From Acanthochromis polyacanthus (taxonomy: Eukaryota > Chordata > Actinopteri > Pomacentridae), in contig NC_067134.1 in NCBI RefSeq assembly GCF_021347895.1, forward strand, positions 25,568,347-25,632,346: DNA of 64,000 bases, in the 5' to 3' direction. The translations under genes and the position numbers were made by a program. This document shows, in pieces, positions 22,571-55,824 of this stretch. Every line of letters starts with the position of its first letter. Position 1 is the stretch's first letter. The notes below the pieces were generated by a model. It searched no databases, was not told the origin of the DNA, and was given only the letters and a program-made list of their open reading frames with translations.

Positions 22571-24400
22571 TTGGCTTGTCTTAGTAACCAAGGTAAACTG
22601 CACAAAGTAGTATTGTGGGTGGAATAAATGTTTCAAACCTTCACGTGTTGCTTAGAAAGCACCATTTGGGTGGAATAAACCATTAAAAGTATTGGTACTT
22701 AAGTAGCATTAAGTAGCATTTTGTTTTAAATACTGTTTGAATTCATCTGTGAGGTTGCTTGCAGACTATTGTCTAGTACTGCATCACTGAGAAAAAGCCA
22801 GCATCAGATATTCAAATATTCCTTTAACAATCCAGAATTATTGCTATAATTAAGCAAACAGAGGATAAATCATAAGAAAAGTCACATGCAGAGATGTAAG
22901 CAGGACAAACCTCAAGCTCAGAGTGTTAGATTTGCTTCTTTTTTTCTTCCAACGTTTTTGGTTCTTGATAAGCTGCCTTGATGATGATATATTTGTTATT
23001 TTAGGAGCAGTAGCTAGATGTGTGCTTGTTACTATGCTAAATATGTCAACATGTACTTTATGTAGGATAGAACCTGTCCTTCCTTCCTTTATTTATTGTA
23101 AATATTTCTGATATAAATGTATGCAGGTTGGTTCCATGTTGAAGAAGTAACAGTGAATAAGCAAAAATAGTAGCTTAGAATTGATAGAACTGATTCATTA
23201 AAATAACAGACTAAACTCAAATCCAGTTTCCTCAGACTTGAATTACTGAAGTATCAGCTGAATCTATTCACCAAATTGTTCACCAGGAGGCGCCAGAGCC
23301 CAATTGACACATCAAATGATAAAAGGTTTTCCCAGTGGATGAATTAAAGTCATACCCCTGCATCGCAAAAAGGAATCGGCCTATCAGGAGTTATGGTTTA
23401 CTGAAAACTAGCCTAGATGAATACATTAGAGACCCACTGGTGACCTTTTTTAAGCAGCTATGAGCTGCTTTTCAATAATTTAATCAGCAACACTTGTTTA
23501 ATTAGCATGTAAGTCAAGATCCTTGCTTCTTCCTGCGATAAAAGTCCTCCATATCTGTTGAAAAATGGGGTGTTTTGTGAGAGGAGAACAATTAAGACTT
23601 GATATCAACAGATTATGTTGGTTACATTGTTAAATGGGGGAAAAAAATCTGCTACGTTTTAAATGCAGTTCTGCGTATCTGTCCAATACATTGTGGAAAT
23701 CTACTCTGTTCAGTTTATTGAGCTGCTGGTGATCAATGGGACAGTCCTATGTACAGCTGTCAAATTTTTAAATTCAGCTGAGGTTAAAACTGAACTAAGG
23801 AAGGTTTGTCTTCAAAATAAAAGTGCATAGGGGTACAGAGGACCATTTCCAGCAACCATCACTCCTGTCTTCTAATGCTACATTGTGTTAGCTAATGATG
23901 ATTAGAAAATATATATACATAAACCCAAATATAGCAAATTTAGAAAAAGATTAGCAAAAATTTCAATAAAAGAAACAATAATAAACTATAAGGCTACAAT
24001 TTAAGTTAATTTTAAAGTTTTCAGCAGCCTTCTCTTGGATACTATTTCTTGACTTGTAATCCACTTTTATGTTTAATTTATATGATCTTAATGCCTACCT
24101 TTAAATCATCTTTAGAAATAGTTTTTTGAATGTATTTCTTTGCCATCGTAAAGCACCTTTAATTGCCTTGTCTTTGAATTGTGCTTTACACACAAACTTG
24201 CCTCCTACATGCGCGTCATGGAGGCTTTTATTTTGAAATCCCTCAGAGGTAGTGTTTTCTTACAGCACCTGTTTTCACATTCACAGTTGTGCTCGAGCAA
24301 AGGTGATGCCAACATCCGCTGACAGAGAGACAGAGACAATGCAAGGCTGCTGAAGGAGCCGGATTTCTCACTTCCACCTTATTTTCTGAGCTTTCTTTTC
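22571..24400. other. Intergenic region upstream of arhgef7
   Basis: AT-rich with no exon-like open frames. The last 200 bp become purine/GC richer toward the arhgef7 first exon and probably include its promoter or an upstream untranslated exon; an acceptor-like TTTCTTTTCAG ends at 24402. Confidence 0.4.
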
Positions 24401-24407
24401 AGCGCTC

Positions 24408-24533
24408 ATGAGGATGTTCAAACAAGGCGGGGCTCGATCTGCTGCCTGGACGAACCACAAGTAGGAGAGAACAGAGAGGGAGAGCTGGAAAGGAGTCCTG
24501 CTGCTGCTGTTTCATGACATCTGAGATCCGAAC

Positions 24534-24537
<4 letters not shown>
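24408..24537 (+). promoter_or_regulatory. arhgef7: arhgef7 5' leader with two uORFs
   Basis: The leader contains an 18-codon uORF (24408-24464) and a 7-codon uORF (24514-24537). The second uORF's TGA overlaps the main ATG (ATGA at 24534-24537), an arrangement that can permit termination-coupled reinitiation. The main ATG has A at -3. Effects on translation are inferred. Confidence 0.5.
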
Positions 24538-46651
<22,114 letters not shown>

Positions 46652-48745
46652 GATGATTTTATATCTGAACATCGTAGATGAGATAAGTTTCTGACTTTTA
46701 AATCCTCAAATGACCAGAGCTGTCAGTCATCCTGGGTGGACAGAAGCTGCCAGTAGTTCATGCCGCTCTTCAACGTGTCTCCACTTCCACTTGCTCTGAC
46801 CTTCACAGTGACCTGTGTGCCAAACTGTGGTCCAAGAGGAAATGCCTGCCAGCCATTAGCAAGCCATCCCAACCGACCATAAAGCTGTGAAGCCACAATA
46901 GATACGATGTCACCCCTTTCTGTCAGGCTCCTTCATCTCGTCTTTGGAGCGTAGACAAAAAGAATGCCTTTCCTCATTTACCTGCATCTTCATCATTGAC
47001 TGGGCGGTGCATGAATCCGAGCTCCACGTGGGTTTTTATATTTCAGAAAGATATCACAGCAGTACGTGAATGAATTCCCTCAATGAAACTTGAAACAGAC
47101 ATTCCTAAGCAGCAGTTTTGTCTCATTTTCAAATGTTAATCATTCTAAAATCACCTTTTGAAATTCATATGTTAATGATTCACAGACTAACAAAGTATAA
47201 AGTTGTTTTATTTGTTATATCAAATACATTTTAAATGAACTGAACCTACTTTTACCAGCACTTAGAAGCAGGTTTTACAGAATTAGCTAAAAGGTCTCAG
47301 TGTATTGTGAAGGTTTTTGCAAACATTTAGCTTGACATTTTAGACCAGAACACTCTATTACTTCCCATTAAATGTGAGCAGAATTTCTACTTCTGCCTAC
47401 TAATGACTATTTGGAGGCTCAAACTAAACATTAATGGGTTTTTGACAATAATATGAATTAGTCAGTGGGTCATTTGATGTATTTTAACTTTTGAAAACAG
47501 AACCTCTCAGAAATGTGGAGTTACTTGAAAATCATCTTGTAATTGTGAAACAGTTTCTCAGGAATTAACACGACCGTCCATTTTAAAACTGCACATCCAA
47601 AGCAATATCTAAAGGAATGGAAAGCTTGACAAAAATTCCAACAGTCAAACTGCTGAACTGCCTCTTACATGAAGTTTATTTACATCAAGTTCCCCTAAAA
47701 ATTAAGCTGCCCAAAAGAAAAAAAAACCCCCGCAAACCTGTGTTATAATGGAACAATCAAACTACGATATCAGGAAGATTAAAGTTAAGCAAAGATATTT
47801 CTGAAAGCCGATACTGTACCAACACAATCCCTGCCTGTTTAGCTACAGATTTACACTTTTGACTTTTATGTACCTTTTTTTTAAACTTACCGTACTGTGG
47901 TCAGCAGTTTTTGCTCCTCATGTCAGCTAAGATACAATCAAATACACCAGAATAAATGTTTTTATTTGCAGTGTCATACGTCTTCTGTATACAATATAAA
48001 AGTAATTAGAACCGTCTATGTAACAGTCCACTTTTTAGAAATTTTCAATTGCAATGTTACCACCTTAAATGTTTCTAGAAGCCAGTTGAGTTTCATTACA
48101 AGTACTGTCTAACTAAGAAAAGTTAAACTGCACTTAACTGATACTGTCTTATTATTTGCAGAAGAAGAAAACACTGTTTTACTCAAATGATGTCCAGAGC
48201 TAAACAAAAATATTCCCACTGAGACCGCTGAACGCTCTTTCTGTTTCAAGACCAAAGTCAAAGCAATACAACTCTGGAAAAATGTTTTTTACGATGTCGA
48301 TATGCAACTTACTGTAGAATGATTTCTTATTTTTTATATTTGTTATTGTCTTTTTACTTTGATTTGTAACACTTGTTATTTTCTACTTGACCCGGCTGAT
48401 CACATTTGTACAGAAAAGCAGCAGCGTATTTCTCAGGAGCGTCTGGAGACATGCCATTTAGAGAAAAAGAAAAAAAAAAAGAATCCCGTGCTAAAGCTTT
48501 GAGCTTCAAGACTTCACCTACAAATTCCACATTGCTGAATTTAGAACCACACTAATGTAAACCATGTAATACAGTGTGCCAGTTATTGGCCGTCTAACTT
48601 ATGTATTTAACTGACTGATGTAAATGTGTTGTGTGTTCAGATGTTACAGTGATGAAAACGATTACAGTAGTTACTATGAAGAGAATCATCCCCCGCTATT
48701 TATTTCACCCGTTTGTCAGTGAATAAACTGTTGATCAAACTTCAA
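46652..48745 (+). other. arhgef7: arhgef7 3' UTR, about 2.1 kb
   Basis: AT-rich, no coding frame, follows TGA 46649-46651. AATAAA at 48722-48727 is preceded by sequence free of repeats and is the likely terminal poly(A) signal; a second AATAAA lies at 48776-48781. Its long repeat-free AT-rich character fits a regulated neuronal-type 3' UTR. Confidence 0.6.
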
Positions 48746-49380
48746 TCTCGAGTCTCTAGTAGAATTCTACCTACAAATAAAAAGTCAATTTAATATTCCT
48801 TTTGTTTCTTCTGCACCTGCTGCATATTGAATTTAATGTTATTCGTATATTCTGAGCCAGATATCTCCACTTGGGTTGCACCGACACTACAGGCTAAATG
48901 TTTGGAAGCCACTTCAAGTTTCTGTTCACAATGTGGTTTTTAAAAACCAACATAAATTCTGTGGATTTTGGGATGTATTTGCTGCGTTATCAGACTTTGC
49001 TCTCATTGATACGCACATTTTCCTGAGTTTAGCTTCACCTATACATTGATGTTCCCACAGAATTGCAGAATAAATGCTAACAAAAGAAAGGCTTAGTTTT
49101 AGAGTTGAGAAGGTTTACAAGAGACACAACTTCAGTGCAAAAGGTAAGATATATTACGCCTCATTTAAATATATTTACACATTGTTTCATTCTAATTAAC
49201 TCAGTGAGGAAGCTTCTAATGTTTATCCCATCCTCATCATTTGTATTGTCTCAATTTTATTTTGAAACGAGGGCAACAGCGCCCCTCTGGTTCGTAACGA
49301 CTTCCCAGTTAAATCTTCATATAGTGGTCAAAAAGGGTATTACAGTTTACTGAAACGCCACCAGGTGCAGTCAATTCACC
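48746..49380. other. Spacer after arhgef7
   Basis: No recognised gene or repeat. The short plus-strand ORF at 49105-49353 has no domain-like features. Confidence 0.4.
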
Positions 49381-49918
49381 TTAAAGGCATTAGAGGAGAT
49401 TTAATTTCCGACGACTTTGAACGTAGCATGCGCATGCGCATGCGCACATACAACATCTCCCTCACCCCCCACCCCCCCTCTAACCTCCCCCCTCTTAACA
49501 TTTACGAAGAAACGCCCCCCTCCAGAAACTTGCGTAGCACTCGTGAAGTTGTCTTTTACGGCTGGGTTCCCCTGGATCTTTATCTGCCATTATGTTAAAA
49601 AAGATGAGAAAAACAAGTCGCCAGCTAACTACGAAGCTATACCAAAGCAACACATACAGAAAACACGTAAGTCCAAGGCGTACGTAATCTACGTAACTAG
49701 GCCTGAGCCGGAAGATTTTTGATTAACAGGAAAGGGAGCAAACCAAACGCCTCGGTCCGAGCGCATTGATTGGCTGATGTTTTTCAGGTCCTGCCATGTC
49801 CAGTTATTTTTTAAAATTTTTTGAGACCGTACATACAAGTCTACTAAAGGTCAGTATATTCATTTTATGTGAATCAGACAAATTAAACAAAAAAAAAACA
49901 TCCTCCATAATACCTTTA
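49381..49918. mobile_element. Probable MITE with TTAAAGG inverted ends
   Basis: The left end TTAAAGGCATTAGAGGAG and the right end, read reversed, TTAAAGGTATTATGGAGG form an imperfect inverted repeat, giving a unit of about 535 bp with a TTA or TTAA duplication. Inside are a tandem CATGCGCATGCGCATGCGCA tract (NRF1-like), C-rich runs, and a 74-nt open stretch from the ATG at 49592 ending in an ACAC|GTAAGT donor-like site. PIF/Harbinger-like is a guess. This explains the overlapping ORFs here. Confidence 0.5.
49429..49447. promoter_or_regulatory. Overlapping NRF1-like GCGCATGCGC sites
   Basis: GCATGCGCATGCGCATGCGC contains overlapping matches to the palindromic NRF1 site. Such clusters mark vertebrate housekeeping promoters, but here they lie inside a putative MITE, so any promoter would be transposon-borne. 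No downstream gene is confirmed. Confidence 0.4.
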
Positions 49919-50157
49919 ATTAAAAGTTAATAAAAGCATCAAACAATTAATTAACGGAACAACTGCGGACTAATACGTCGATAGAGAAGAAACTTTGAGT
50001 CATTCAAATGAAACAAAAGTTAAGAGTTGAAGTTAGAGTTGACGAACGTGAAAAGTCCGCTGCGGCGTTGCTTTGCTAACGAGCTGAAGCTAACTGCGAG
50101 CAGAGAGGAGACGAGGACGGCTCTGAAACAAATAAATAAATAAACAACTTCGCCTTC

Positions 50158-50193
50158 ATGGGAGAAAAGAGAGAGGACTTCGACGGTAAATGT
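50158..50193 (+). CDS. Possible first coding exon, unrecognised
   Basis: ATG at 50159 opens MGEKREDFDGK and meets a strong donor, AAAT|GTAAGT, after about 34 nt. The 120 bp before it are CpG-richer than surroundings. No product is recognised and no partner exon is proven; the stretch could equally be a non-coding transcript or chance. Weak call. Confidence 0.15.
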
Positions 50194-50254
50194 AAGTAAA
50201 TACACCTTCTGTATGTCTTTTTCCTCGCTGGTTTAATTGCTGCTGGTTAAACGG

Positions 50255-50555
50255 TTGCTAGCTGAAATGCCTACGTCTGTTGCTAGCTGAAATGCTAACG
50301 TCTGTTGCTAGCTGAAATGTTAACGTCTGCTGACAGCTGAAATGCTAACGTCTGTTGCTAGCTGAAATGCTAACGTCTGTTGCTAGCTGAAATGCTAACG
50401 TCTGTTGCTAGCTGAAATGCTAACGTCTGTTGCTAGCTGAAATGCTAACGTCTGTTGCTAGCTGAAATGCTAATGTCTGCTGCTAGTTGAAATGTTAACG
50501 TCTGTTGACAGCTGAAATGCTAACGTATATTGATAGCTGAAATGCTAACGTTTGC
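50255..50555. repeat. 25-bp minisatellite, about 12 copies
   Basis: Tandem array with unit GCTAGCTGAAATGCTAACGT plus CTGTT. Central copies are identical; outer copies carry substitutions (GACAGCTG, GATAGCTG, GTATATT), the usual pattern of a tandem array homogenised in the middle. No spacers, so not CRISPR-like. Confidence 0.95.
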
Positions 50556-50997
50556 TTGTTAAAGTCTTTGCTGTGTTTATGATTTTATAGTTTCATGTTG
50601 TAAATTGATGAGTGCTGTGAGGCTGCATTCCATTCAACATAAAGGTGTGCAGTTCATAGATGGGATGCTACTTTTATTTAAAGTTTAAGTTCTGAATGTT
50701 TGTGGATTGTGATTTCTGCCTGTTTATATTTTATCTGCAAGGAAAAAGGCGGTCTTCTGATAGGTTTTTTCCAGAGTCGATACCAGTTATTTATAGTTTT
50801 AGAGGCCAATATTTGGGACAGATATCCATTTGCAGTGAAAGTTGAATTACTGCTGTCATAATTTTGAATTCCAAACCTTGCTGTCTTTGTGTTACACATT
50901 TAATTGAAGTAAGCCTTTCATAATTTATCTATCTGTGCTGATTGGCTGTTTCTTGTGAGTTGCAGCCAATCAGATTGAGCAGTGAGTGGGACTGGAG

Positions 50998-51345
50998 TGA
51001 GTCCAGTCTGTTTGATGACGCTTTTTACGTCACTGGCTCCAAAAAATCCAAAACGGCGACCAGGAAGTAGCAAAATCCGGGCTTCATTTTCTCGGCGTTG
51101 AAACCAACGGGTGACGTCACAGTTAGTTTACGCCTGGTTCCAGCAGTTCCATGAACCAGGACAAGGGGGCCTACACCCTCGTATACCTGGGATTCCATCC
51201 TCCAGAGACCACTGGACAGCGGGAAGCGTGACCCATCTGACAGATTCTGTCAGATCGACCACGTGATAAAAAGGACACGTCATCACATGTCGGATGACGC
51301 TCTGAAGAAGATGGCAGATGCAGTCAAAACATGTCAGCAAGGTAA
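50998..51345. repeat. Composite teleost interspersed-repeat sequence
   Basis: Two pieces resemble common fish repeats: AAAACGGCGACCAGGAAG followed by GAAACCAACGGGTGACGTCA (51051-51120), and CTGAAGAAGATGGCAGATGC near 51300-51320, which resembles the tail of Penelope-like or LINE elements. No intact protein frame. Assigned by recollection of repeat consensus, moderately uncertain. Confidence 0.4.
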
Positions 51346-52100
51346 AACCATGCTTTCCTTATGGAGTTGTCTGTTTAAAAGTAATGCTATTTTATAGTAC
51401 GAAATGACAAAATTAACAGAATCCAAGTAAAAACAAAACCTTGCCTCTAATATACTGTAGTTCTCCTTTTGTAACTACAGCAAAAGGTTTCTCAGCTTGC
51501 ACTGATTTTAGGCTACCACCAGCTATTATGGTCCTCTGTCATGAGCTGAAAGAAGCTGAAACTTATATTATTGAAACATCATATTAGGCTTTCAACACAG
51601 TAATATGGAGTTGACACATTCTTACAGTCCATAAAAGAGGGGAGGAATCTACAGGCTGCTAAAAGACTCTGTAAAGTGCCCAAAACTGAGTGAGAAACAT
51701 TTACCCTGTAGTGGAAAATAGTAATAAGAACATGTTTTATTGCCAAGTAGATTTTCTCATATAATGATTATGATGTGGCTTTTGATGCATAACATTAAAC
51801 GTTGACAAGTAGAATTTTATTTGAGAAAGAAAAAAACATTTTGTCAAAGCGAACGTTGCAAATCAATAGACAGGAAGTGTTATAAAAGAAAAAAATAATC
51901 AAAGAATTGTATGTTAAAAAGTAAAAAAATATTTACAGTGTGCAGGAATGTGCAGATTATTCACATGAGACTGTAAAATGACAGTACAGAGTGTATAAAT
52001 AACTGGAGATGTGCAAATGACACTAATGATAGTCCTGTTTCAAAAGCAGTACATCAGTGTATTGTATTGAGGCAATGTTTGTGGTGATTAATCGGGGAAG
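51346..52100. other. AT-rich stretch, no gene seen
   Basis: No splice-consistent exon, repeat family or open frame of note. Homopolymeric A runs near 51830-51930 are the only visible structure. Confidence 0.4.
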
Positions 52101-52109
52101 AGAGGGAGT

Positions 52110-52460
52110 GACACTGGGAGTCTCTGGCCTTCTGGGGCTCGAACAGTTTGTGTAGAAGGTGTGAGGGGTCAGATTATGTCCTAGCATGCCTCAGGGTCCT
52201 ACCGGAGGGTCGGGAAGTTGCACCAGATCACCTTTTGGCTGCAGTCTGCCCTCGTCCTTGGCAGTGGCAACAGCGTACCAGATGGTGATGGAGGAGGTGA
52301 GAATGGACTCGATGATAGAAGTGTAAAAGTGCACCATCCTTGTTTTTGGCAGGTTGAACATGTTCTGCTGTTGTGGTCCCTGAAGTGAAAGAGCTCCACA
52401 GTGTCAAGACTATCACCTGTGGTTTCTGGTAGGTGCAGTAAATACAGGTATAGCATCTAT
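52110..52460 (-). mobile_element. L2/Maui-type LINE fragment, C-terminal end, antisense
   Basis: On the minus strand, with frame changes, the text reads NMFNLPKTRMVHFYTSIIES, then ILTSSITIWYAVATAKDEGR and a DLVQLP piece. This matches the C-terminal region of the very common fish L2-like reverse transcriptase proteins (LPQ.MMV.FY.A.IESILT.SIT.WY). It is broken by small indels and lacks the reverse transcriptase core, so it is a dead 5'-truncated copy. Confidence 0.75.
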
Positions 52461-54140
52461 TAAGACGTTGTTGTTGTTGGATCTGATCACCAGAGATGCT
52501 TTTCTAATGTTCCATCATGTGTTACCGACAGTTTGGTGGTTTCCATGGTACATGCCGGTTATCAATGCAATCAATAACATCACATGGCTAGATTGCCAAG
52601 AGGTTTTGGCAGGACACCGGTGAAAAGCATTATTCCCATAACAACAGAGAAGAAAGGAGTCTTTGTGGAGTTGTCCTTACGAAATTGACAAGGCCTTTTA
52701 CAGCCTTTGATACAGGCTGCCTGCCTCGCACAATGGAAGGCATATAAATTTGCAGATGTCGTCTGGAAAGCTCAAATGTCAACGCTTTTCACAACAGCAC
52801 CGGGCCCTGCAAGAGGAATAATTGATTGGCTCACCTTTTGTCTTGAGCCAAATATTCATCCGGGAGAACAAAAAAAGCGGAGCCTAAGTAAAAAGATGAA
52901 AGAGCATCTTCAACTTCAGTCAACCTGTGCTGACGTAGCCGTCTTTGTACAGACTAATAAACGCTGAGGTGACACACAGGAAAGCTTCAGTTCCACTCCC
53001 ACATCTAGTCACACATGCTAGTCTGGAAATGGAAATAACTTCACATTAACTGTCTCATCTGTAGCTTTGGTACATAGTTACACATTTGACTACTTCTTAT
53101 ATAATGTTGCTTTGCTATCTTGGTTGTTGTTACCCCGTAATCCTTATCCAAAATGATCTGGATTAGGATTATGGGATGCTTATTAGTCAGCGTTGTTGTC
53201 ATGAGGACTTTTCCTGCTTTCTTAATGACTGGTACATTTGCATGCATAGCTGCTTGCAGGTCACTGGAGACAATGAATTGTTGATTTTACGATGTGAGCC
53301 AAACCATCTCCAGGTGTCTGACTGATCCAGTTGTGATTCAACAGCATTCCAGTTGAAATACATCAAGCATGTACTGCCAGGTTTAAATAGATCAGGGCTT
53401 GTGTTTGTGTCGCTCCTGTCTTTGTCATACCAGGAAAAACTGAAGATGGAGTCTGACAGTGTTTATACTGAAATGAGAAAGGGGAAGATGGTCTTCTTTA
53501 TTTAAAAATATCAGGAGAGTAATTGTGACAATGTGAATGGGAGTATGAATTTGAGGAAAATGTCTTCAATGCTATTTTTTTTTTTTAAGACGGGTACTGT
53601 GATTTGATGAGCAATATAGCTGTCTGATGGAGCATTGACGTCATGAAAAGTTGCAGTATGACTTAAACCCTGTGTCGTAACACGTTCTAATAGTGTTGTT
53701 TGTTTGTAATGAGAAGAGGCTAACAAACAGCAGGCAGACAACCCTAGTAACTATCCGACTGACCAAGTATTTGTCGACTAAAGATCCAGAGATTTCCCTC
53801 AAGAGTTGGTAGGGACCAAAAATTAAACTGAAAGGGTGAATGTAGGACTTTTAATCGACCAGATGGACAAAAATGCGACTTCAAATTGACGATGATGTTG
53901 CTGTCTAACTACCTCACCTTGAAAGATGATGAACAGGCATGCATAAAAAATACATTTTGTCCCCAAAAATCAAGTTGAACTTTATTTACTTTTAAGAGAC
54001 TGAAAGATAAAATTGGACTGAAGACAATTAAGACATAAATCTGACAGCAGTGCAATGTTAATGTCATACAATGAAGGTCAGATTCAGGGTCTGAGATCGA
54101 AATTTGTAGTCAACCAATCATTACTGACACTGCTTCTCCC
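52461..54140. other. Unassigned stretch
   Basis: ORF 52707-52967 (86 codons) lacks a recognisable domain. A T-run at 53575-53586 and moderately AT-rich sequence are the only visible features. Confidence 0.35.
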
Positions 54141-54143
54141 TGT

Positions 54144-54184
54144 ACACGCACACACACACACACACGCACACGCACACACACACA
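54144..54184. repeat. (CA)n microsatellite, interrupted
   Basis: CA dinucleotides with a few CG interruptions. A shorter CA run follows at 54294-54313. Both create Cys-Val-rich spurious ORFs on the minus strand. Confidence 0.9.
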
Positions 54185-54449
54185 GAGAATCGACAGCCCC
54201 ATTGTAAATGAAATGACAGCATGTCACTGGGGTTGTATTGTTTTTGGCAGCGGAACCAACAGGTATCTGTTTTGTGAAAGGTACTCCCACAGCACACACA
54301 CACACACACACATGCACATTCAGTACAGTGCATTTCTGTGTCTTCGCTCTGTTCAATAGCTGGTGATAATTTATATTTGACTTGTATTGTTGCATTGTGT
54401 CTCTCCTCTTCTTTCTTTCTCTCTCTCTCTCTCGTTCCATCCAAAGCCT

Positions 54450-54890
54450 TGCCATTAATTTTCAGCCTCTGCAATTTTCCTCTCCAATCGCAGAAAGGAG
54501 CAAAAGAAAAGGAAAAAGAAAGATGACAAAGACAACACAGGACTCCTCTCTTCCCCCGGCCCTGTTATTGTACAAAATAGCCAAGCAATAATTTTTTGTC
54601 ATTGGTTTACTCCTAAAAGCCCATTTGACGTCGGTCCTGAAAAGAAAGCAATAAAGAAACCTTTTCAGTGGAGTTGAATGAGTGAGAGAAGGAGGAATGA
54701 ATCCCTTTGGGACGCTGCGACCGGAGAGGCCTTTTTATTTTCTTTGCTCTGGTAATCAAATGGAGCTGAAATGAAAATGGAGTTTTCTATGAAAATAGGG
54801 GCCTTTGTTGGCTTTGGAAGGCTGGTAATTCATAAACAATAAGCCGGCTCCTTTTGTTTGGGTTATAATATATTCCTGCTGCTCTGAAAG
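54450..54890. promoter_or_regulatory. Candidate conserved non-coding element
   Basis: About 440 bp of non-repetitive, balanced sequence flanked by a TC/CA-rich tract and the long CA array. It contains several AT-rich homeodomain-like cores (GCCATTAATTTTC, GTAATTCATAAACAATAAG, TGGTAATCAAATGG) separated by GC-rich words. This texture is typical of vertebrate developmental enhancers. No coding frame persists. Pure inference until compared with other fish. Confidence 0.3.
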
Positions 54891-54896
54891 AGGTCT

Positions 54897-54897
<1 letters not shown>

Positions 54898-54979
<82 letters not shown>
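54898..54979. repeat. (CA)n microsatellite, 82 bp
   Basis: Pure CA dinucleotide run. A TATA-like AATATAAAAGGAGG lies 56 bp downstream (55036-55049). Confidence 0.95.
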
Positions 54980-54983
<4 letters not shown>

Positions 54984-55311
54984 TTGAAGCCAGGGTAAAA
55001 GCCAAAGTGAGGCAGCAGGGGAAGAGAGAAAGAGAATATAAAAGGAGGCAGAGAGGCAGGCTTTCCATTCACCCTCCTGGCTGACAGACGACAGGATGCT
55101 CGACTTCTCAGCTCTCCATCCCTCACCCCTCTTTCTCTGTCAGCCTCCTTCCTGCTGTCACTGCTAACATCCTCATTTCTCTCACTCATCTTTGACTTTT
55201 TTTTTTTCCTGGAAAGAAAGACTTTGGTGTTGCCTTGGGGAGCCAACAGGTGTGCAGGGGTTAGTTCTGAGTGCAGTGCAGTCAGTGTTCTGAGGAAATT
55301 TCTCTCAGAAG

Positions 55312-55434
55312 ATGGAGAAGAAATGTCACAGGATCAAGGCGTCTCGGATTTGCCATTTTTCTTGCTGCTTTTTGAATTTGTTGCTTAATGTCGGAGGATC
55401 ACAAATAGGAGACGATAAAGAGGAAGACAAGTGA
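55312..55434 (+). other. Small ORF, 40 codons, with hydrophobic N-terminal segment
   Basis: ATG 55312 to TGA 55432-55434. The product has a basic start (MEKKCHRIKASR), a hydrophobic Cys/Phe/Leu stretch (ICHFSCCFLNLLLNV) and an acidic end (GDDKEEDK). It could look like a signal peptide, or be an upstream ORF in the leader of a gene whose exon is near 55.74 kb, or be chance. Not recognised. Confidence 0.15.
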
Positions 55435-55735
55435 TGCAGGTGGAGCGGTGATGTCAAACATCAGCAGCATGATGGATGACAGCAAAGTGCCACTGAGCAA
55501 CAACATTGCTCTTTCCTGATGAATTCATAACAAACATGGATGTTGCACCTTTTGGAACTTTAATGGATGAACACTTTGGGGATTAATTAGTGTGCATGGT
55601 TTAATTCTTCAACTTGGGTAAAGGAGAGCAGCACAAATATCCTGACATACAATACATTGGGAATGAAACGGATGACATCACTGTACTTTGTACCAGCTGG
55701 GCACTAAGAGAAGGAATGTGACTTTGTCTTTACAG

Positions 55736-55824
55736 CTGAATATGGGTGATGTGAAAATGGCCGGAGCTCCAAAGTTGTCTGGAAATCCACCTGGTGAGCT
55801 GTCAGGACAGAAGCTCAAGAAAGG
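55736..55824 (+). CDS. Candidate coding exon of an unidentified gene
   Basis: Bounded by a good acceptor (TTTGTCTTTACAG) and a donor-like AAAG|GTATTG. The enclosed frame carries ATG at 55742 and encodes MGDVKMAGAPKLSGNPPGEL then SGQKLKKG. The composition (small, polar, Lys-rich) resembles an N-terminal coding exon, and a TATA-like box and leader-like sequence lie 700 bp upstream. No family recognised; the remaining exons would be beyond 55.8 kb. It may also be chance. Confidence 0.3.

Noticed and set aside
50255..50555. Regular repeats resembling a CRISPR array
   Set aside because: Units are directly tandem with no unique spacers, in a vertebrate nuclear context; it is a minisatellite.
51128..51340. 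70-codon minus ORF with Cys-rich stretch
   Set aside because: It lies in sequence resembling interspersed repeats, has no start context or partner exons, and the composition is not that of a secreted Cys-rich peptide.
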